A stretch of DNA of 53,817 bases from Cupriavidus pauculus (lineage in GTDB: Bacteria > Pseudomonadota > Gammaproteobacteria > Burkholderiales > Burkholderiaceae). Below, piece by piece: positions 50,254 through 53,817 of the stretch. The position numbers and the translations under genes were made by a program. Where the stretch lies: the NCBI RefSeq assembly GCF_002858765.1, contig NZ_PJRP01000006.1:257461-311277 (forward strand), written 5' to 3'. The notes under the pieces are model-generated. The model was not told the origin of the DNA. It worked only from the letters and a program-made list of their open reading frames with translations, and ran no database searches. The number at the start of each line of letters is the position of its first letter. The stretch's first letter is position 1.

Positions 50254-51183
50254 ATGGCAGTCTCGCGCAGTAAAAAACAGGCAACGCTGATCGGGCTTGT
50301 CGCGGTTCTCTTGTGGAGTTCGATCGTCGGACTGATCCGGGGCGTGAGCGAGAGTTTCGGCGCCACGGGTGGTGCGGCGCTGATGTATACAGTGGCTGCC
50401 GCGCTGCTCTGGCTGACGGTGGGGCCGCCGCGCACCCGGGCGTTGCCGCGCGCCTACCTGATCTGGGGCAGCCTGCTGTTCGTGGCGTACGAGCTGTGCC
50501 TGTCGCTGTCCATCGGGTATGCCAATACCGGCCGGCAGGCCATTGAAGTGGGCATGGTCAACTACCTGTGGCCGAGCTTCACGATGCTGGCCGCCATCGC
50601 CTTCAACGGGCAACGGGCCAACTGGCTGGTCGTGCCGGGGTTCCTGCTGGCCATCCTGGGGATTGCCTCGGTGCTGGGCGGCGATCAGGGACTGGACCTG
50701 GCGGGCATGGCCGGCAACGTGCAGGACAACCCGCTCAGCTATGGCCTGGCTTTCGCCGGCGCCATGATCTGGGCCGGGTATTGCACGGTGACAAGCCGCA
50801 TCGCACAAGGCAAGAATGCCGTCACGCTGTTTTTCATGCTGACCGCGCTGGCGCTGTGGGGCAAATACCTGTTCACCGATGGCGAAACCATGGTGATCGG
50901 TCTCAAGGGCATCACCTATCTGATACTGGCCGCCTGCGCGATGGGATTCGGCTATGCCGCGTGGAACGTCGGCATCCTGCAGGGCAACGTCACCGTGCTG
51001 GCGGGCGCGTCGTACTTCATCCCCGTGATCTCGGCCGCGGTGGCCGCCGTGCTGCTGCACGCCCCGCTTTCCCTGTCGTTCTGGAAAGGGGCGGCAATGG
51101 TCTGTGCGGGGTCGATTCTGTGCTGGCTTGCGACGCGAGGACGCGGCACGCGGGGGCCGGCCGCGTCGCAAACCAGGACGTGA
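50254..51183 (+). CDS. yddG: EamA/DMT-family exporter (YddG-like)
   Basis: A 309-residue inner-membrane protein with ten hydrophobic segments in two EamA halves. It matches the YddG aromatic-amino-acid exporter in layout and signature segments: TLIGLVAVLLWSSIVGLIR, ELCLSLSIGYANTGRQAIEV, MVNYLWPSFTML and AWNVGILQGNVTVLAGASYF. Export of aromatic or other amino acids is inferred from the family. The start at 50254 follows a TAAAAT -10-like hexamer (50213-50218) with a weak -35; the ribosome binding site is poor. It is a single gene. Confidence 0.88.
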   Translation: MAVSRSKKQATLIGLVAVLLWSSIVGLIRGVSESFGATGGAALMYTVAAALLWLTVGPPRTRALPRAYLIWGSLLFVAYELCLSLSIGYANTGRQAIEVGMVNYLWPSFTMLAAIAFNGQRANWLVVPGFLLAILGIASVLGGDQGLDLAGMAGNVQDNPLSYGLAFAGAMIWAGYCTVTSRIAQGKNAVTLFFMLTALALWGKYLFTDGETMVIGLKGITYLILAACAMGFGYAAWNVGILQGNVTVLAGASYFIPVISAAVAAVLLHAPLSLSFWKGAAMVCAGSILCWLATRGRGTRGPAASQTRT

Positions 51184-51225
51184 GTCAGGCACGCCGGCGA
51201 GGCGTGCGGCACGCCCTTCAGGGCG

Positions 51226-51585
51226 CTACTGGCACTGGCTGAGCGCGCCGGCCGCGTTGCTGTCGTCGCCGCGGAATCCCAGCCACGAGCCCGGCCCGTT
51301 GGCTGACTTGCGTACGACCGCTGCGGAGCCGGCGGGTGGCTGCTGCCCGGGCACGTAGACGTCAAAGGCCTGGTCGTTGGCCAGCATGTACTGCATCCAC
51401 ACCTGCTGTTTGGTGGCATCCGCCCATTTCTGCCCGATGCATTGCGCGGCATCCTTTGGCGCCAGCTTGCTTTCGCCAACGGCGCGCGTGGTCGGGGTGG
51501 GCGGCGGGGTATAGGGAGAGGGCATGTTGGCAGCGCAGCCTGCAAGCGTGGCCGCGGCCAGCGCGACGATGAAGGGATACTTCAT
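51226..51585 (-). CDS. Small putative lipoprotein
   Basis: A 119-residue protein with a lipobox LAGC (Cys17 or nearby, in AALAAATLAGCAAN), a Pro/Thr-rich linker (SPYTPPPTPTTR) and a short domain with APKDAAQCIGQKWADATKQQ, FDVYVPGQQPP and VRKSANGPGSWLGFRGDDSN, plus two more cysteines. GGAG lies 8 bases before the ATG. The domain looks like small envelope lipoproteins conserved in Burkholderiaceae, but I cannot name a family. It converges on the YddG-like gene with a 42-base gap. Confidence 0.75.
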   Translation of the reverse strand: MKYPFIVALAAATLAGCAANMPSPYTPPPTPTTRAVGESKLAPKDAAQCIGQKWADATKQQVWMQYMLANDQAFDVYVPGQQPPAGSAAVVRKSANGPGSWLGFRGDDSNAAGALSQCQ

Positions 51586-51861
51586 ATTATTGACTCCATA
51601 TCCGATCGTGGAATGCACCGATGGCTTGCCCATCGCATGAGCGCCTGCCGGTGCGTCTGAGATGCACGGTACGTACGCGATACGCCACGTCGTACCAGAT
51701 ACGAGTCTAGGCGCCAGATGCGCGATAGGCCTATGCGCGTTGTGCCATCTTTCCATGTCGGTATTTGTCTGATATCGAAAATTGCCTCCGGGGAAACTTT
51801 CGGCCGTCGCAGGCGTCGCTATCTGCATATCCGTAGTGCAACCGCGCAGAGGGTCTGACAG

Positions 51862-52917
51862 ATGAACATGGCAATCGTGGTGAGTCATCCCTGGTTTGGC
51901 ACGGCGATGGGTGCCGTCGCCGCCATTCTTCTGGGTCTGCTTGTCCATCGGCTGGGCGGCCTGCTGCTGTTGCGGATGACCCGGCATACCCCGGTATTGC
52001 ACGCAATGGTGGTGAAGGCGCGGGTGCCGGCCAAGGTGGTGCTGCCGCTGTTCCTGTTGCAGACCACGTGGCAGGCTGCCCCTGACGACCTGGCCTGGAT
52101 CAACAGCGTCCGGCACCTGAACGGCCTGCTGATGATCGTGTCGATGACCTGGCTGCTGGTGCGCATCATTGCCGGGTTCGCGCAGGGTGTGCTGGACCAG
52201 CACCCGGTCAACGTGGCCGACAACATGGGCGCGCGTCGCATCCATACCCAGACGCGCGTGATCTCGCGCATCGCCATGACGCTTGTCATCGTGATGGGCG
52301 CGGCGATGCTGCTGATGACGTTTCCCGGCGCCCGCCAGGTGGGCGCGAGCCTGCTGGCATCGGCCGGGGTGGTCGGCCTGATTGCCGGCTTTGCGGCCAA
52401 GCCCGTGTTCAGCAACATGATCGCCGGGTTGCAGTTGGCGCTGACGCAGCCGCTGCGGCTCGACGACGTGCTGATCGTCGAGGGCGAATGGGGCCGCGTG
52501 GAGGAAATCACCAGTACCTACGTGGTGCTGCAGATCTGGGACGAACGTCGCCTGATCATTCCGCTGCAGTATTTCATCGAAAAGCCATTCCAGAACTGGA
52601 CGCGCAACAGCGCGCAGATCATGGGGTCGGTCTTTTTCCACGTGGACTACGGCATGCCGCTGGCGCCGTTGCGCGAGGCGCTGACGCGCATCGTGCAAGC
52701 GCGTCCGGAGTGGGATGGCCGATTCTTTAATCTCGTGGTCAGCGACACTACCGACAAGACGATGCAGTTGCGCGTGCTGTGCACGGCGGCATCGTCGGGC
52801 CTTGCCTGGGATTTGCGCTGCGCGGTGCGCGAAGCGCTGATCGACTTCATGCAGCGCGAGTATCCGCAATTCCTGCCACGGCTGAGGATCGAGGGGGATA
52901 GCGGCAGCGACCGCTAG
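51862..52917 (+). CDS. MscS-family mechanosensitive channel
   Basis: A 351-residue inner-membrane protein. Four to five transmembrane segments in the first 190 residues lead to the pore helix TM3 (SLLASAGVVGLIAGFAAKPV) and the MscS beta domain (NMIAGLQLALTQPLRLDDVL, EGEWGRVEEITSTYVVLQIW, DERRLIIPLQYFIEKPFQNW). The C-terminal alpha/beta domain follows to residue 351. It is probably a small-conductance-type channel relieving turgor on osmotic downshift, in a subgroup with a longer N-terminus than E. coli MscS (286 residues). It appears monocistronic and ends at a strong terminator. Confidence 0.93.
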   Translation: MNMAIVVSHPWFGTAMGAVAAILLGLLVHRLGGLLLLRMTRHTPVLHAMVVKARVPAKVVLPLFLLQTTWQAAPDDLAWINSVRHLNGLLMIVSMTWLLVRIIAGFAQGVLDQHPVNVADNMGARRIHTQTRVISRIAMTLVIVMGAAMLLMTFPGARQVGASLLASAGVVGLIAGFAAKPVFSNMIAGLQLALTQPLRLDDVLIVEGEWGRVEEITSTYVVLQIWDERRLIIPLQYFIEKPFQNWTRNSAQIMGSVFFHVDYGMPLAPLREALTRIVQARPEWDGRFFNLVVSDTTDKTMQLRVLCTAASSGLAWDLRCAVREALIDFMQREYPQFLPRLRIEGDSGSDR

Positions 52918-52943
52918 CCGCATATGTCCATCCGAAAAGGATA

Positions 52944-52975
52944 GAGAAACGGGCAGCACACGCTGCCCGTTTCTC
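52944..52975. terminator. Strong bidirectional terminator
   Basis: GAGAAACGGGCAGC (52944-52957) and GCTGCCCGTTTCTC (52962-52975) form a perfect 14-bp stem with an ACAC loop. It lies between the convergent MscS and sterol-desaturase-family genes and gives T-rich ends in both directions. Confidence 0.88.
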
Positions 52976-52992
52976 CGTCGCTCCCCCTCCTG

Positions 52993-53817
52993 TTACTGCG
53001 CGACTGCCACCTCTCCTGTTGCCTGACGTTCCATCCGCTGCTGCTGGCGCAGTGCCTCGGTCGTCGTGCCCTGGCCATTCGGTGCCCAGCCCGGGGGCAT
53101 CAGCAGGTAGCCGATGGCGCTCAGCAGGTTGCCCGATGCCATCATGTCCTTGCCCAGGCTGATCCAGTGCTCGAACTGGTTGACCAGCGGGTTGTGCGTG
53201 GTGGTCGGATGCACCAGGCCGAAGCGGCACGGTTGGTCGTCGCGCTCTGCCACGTAGGTGCCGAACAGGCGATCGAAGATGATCAGCACGCCGCCGTAGT
53301 TGGCATCGAGGTAGTCGACATTCGAAGCATGGTGCACGCGGTGGGCCGACGGGGTGTTGAACACGTATTCGAGCCAGCCCAGCTTGGGAATCCAGGTGGT
53401 GTGCAGCCAGAACTGGTACAGCAGGTTCAGGCTCAGCGTGGCCAGTACCACCTCGGGGCGCACGCCCAGGAACACCAGCGGCGCGAAGAAGATGGCGGTG
53501 CCGGTGATCTTGCCGGTCCAGCCCAGGCGATACGCGGTGCCCAGCGTCAGTTCATTCGGCGAGTGGTGCACGGCGTGCGTGGCCCAGAAGAAGCGGATGC
53601 GGTGCGAGGCGCGGTGATACCAGTAGTAGCAGAATTCCTGGCCGACGAAGAGCAGCAGCACGGCCAGCGCGCTGTTGATTTCCACCGTGAAGATGCGGTG
53701 CTGCCAGGCCAGTGCGAAGATCGGTGCGGCCAGCGACAGCGGCAGGAAGGCCATCAGCTTGCGGCCGATCATGTCGACCAGCGACAGCCCCATTTCATGC
53801 CACGGGTAGGCCTTGCC
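52993..53817 (-). CDS. Sterol desaturase/fatty acid hydroxylase-family protein, N-terminus beyond window
   Basis: The last 274 residues of an integral-membrane di-iron enzyme. The frame is open to the window edge (GKAYPWHE precedes the first internal Met), so the start lies outside. Histidine clusters of the fatty acid hydroxylase superfamily are present: YHRASHR, HAVHHSPNE, then HTTW and HRVHHASN. Membrane segments flank them (LPLSLAAPIFALAW, LAVLLLFVGQEFCYYWY, AIFFAPLVFLGV). The C-terminal 60 residues are soluble and Gln-rich. It likely uses oxygen to hydroxylate or desaturate a lipid; the substrate is unknown. Confidence 0.93.
   Translation of the reverse strand, partial: GKAYPWHEMGLSLVDMIGRKLMAFLPLSLAAPIFALAWQHRIFTVEINSALAVLLLFVGQEFCYYWYHRASHRIRFFWATHAVHHSPNELTLGTAYRLGWTGKITGTAIFFAPLVFLGVRPEVVLATLSLNLLYQFWLHTTWIPKLGWLEYVFNTPSAHRVHHASNVDYLDANYGGVLIIFDRLFGTYVAERDDQPCRFGLVHPTTTHNPLVNQFEHWISLGKDMMASGNLLSAIGYLLMPPGWAPNGQGTTTEALRQQQRMERQATGEVAVAQ

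Noticed and set aside
1..53817. CRISPR array, tRNA or rRNA genes, prophage or conjugation genes
   Set aside because: No regularly spaced repeats, no tRNA-like cloverleaf or rRNA sequence recognised by eye, and no phage structural or transfer proteins among the translated genes.

Overview
The window reads as a stretch of a high-GC betaproteobacterial genome, most likely Burkholderiaceae and probably Cupriavidus or Ralstonia. The grounds are the dense GC-rich coding, two Bug/TctC solute-binding proteins placed beside catabolic enzymes, BluB, a ProQ/FinO-domain protein, paired COG4705 membrane proteins and many LysR, AraC and TetR regulators. The species cannot be fixed from sequence reading alone. 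The mix of catabolism, iron uptake and regulation, plus a sigma-70 gene away from its usual dnaG neighbourhood, would suit a secondary chromosome, but that is inference.

Layout. 1-127: the 3' end of an IS3-family element. 197-8833: a HAD-like protein, a small Cys-rich protein, a chemotaxis receptor, an EAL-CBS-GGDEF c-di-GMP protein, an atypical OmpR-type regulator, a cardiolipin synthase and a TetR regulator. 8861-16604: a two-gene molybdenum hydroxylase (IorAB type), a D-2-hydroxyacid dehydrogenase, two SDRs divergent from an AraC regulator, and an EF-hand protein. 16690-21290: DAHP synthase, a methyltransferase, a BaiN/HI0933-like flavoprotein and an AbrB-family transporter. 21399-26557: a LysR-led, three-subunit opine/amino-acid-oxidase-type cluster with a Bug protein. 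26657-28765: BluB, a thioredoxin-fold protein and ProQ. 28937-35356: an iron cell-surface-signalling operon (FecI-like sigma, FecR, STN-containing TonB receptor) and a Fiu-like receptor, each with a Fur-box-like sequence upstream. 35516-38305: a decayed histidine kinase fused by deletion to a truncated COG4705 gene, an intact COG4705 gene and a small exported protein. 39121-43952: a Bug/SDR/FAH/D-2-hydroxyacid dehydrogenase operon, divergent from a gene encoding an HTH domain fused to citrate synthase. 44074-48089: a cold-shock protein, an RpoD-type sigma factor and a flavoprotein disulfide reductase. 48129-53817: a candidate sRNA, a PlsC-type acyltransferase, two lipoproteins, a YddG-like exporter, an MscS channel and a partial sterol-desaturase-family protein.

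The most interesting items are: (i) the HTH-citrate synthase fusion, with every citrate synthase active-site residue I can align still present, facing a hydroxyacid operon across an AT-rich TTGAT/ATCAA operator-like region; (ii) the ruined two-component locus whose likely tandem-repeat operator (ACTTAG-N5-ACTTAG) and target operon survive; (iii) a candidate sRNA with a C/U-rich, anti-Shine-Dalgarno-like loop; (iv) an inverted pair of consensus DnaA boxes between a degenerate response regulator and cls. No CRISPR array, tRNA or rRNA was seen.
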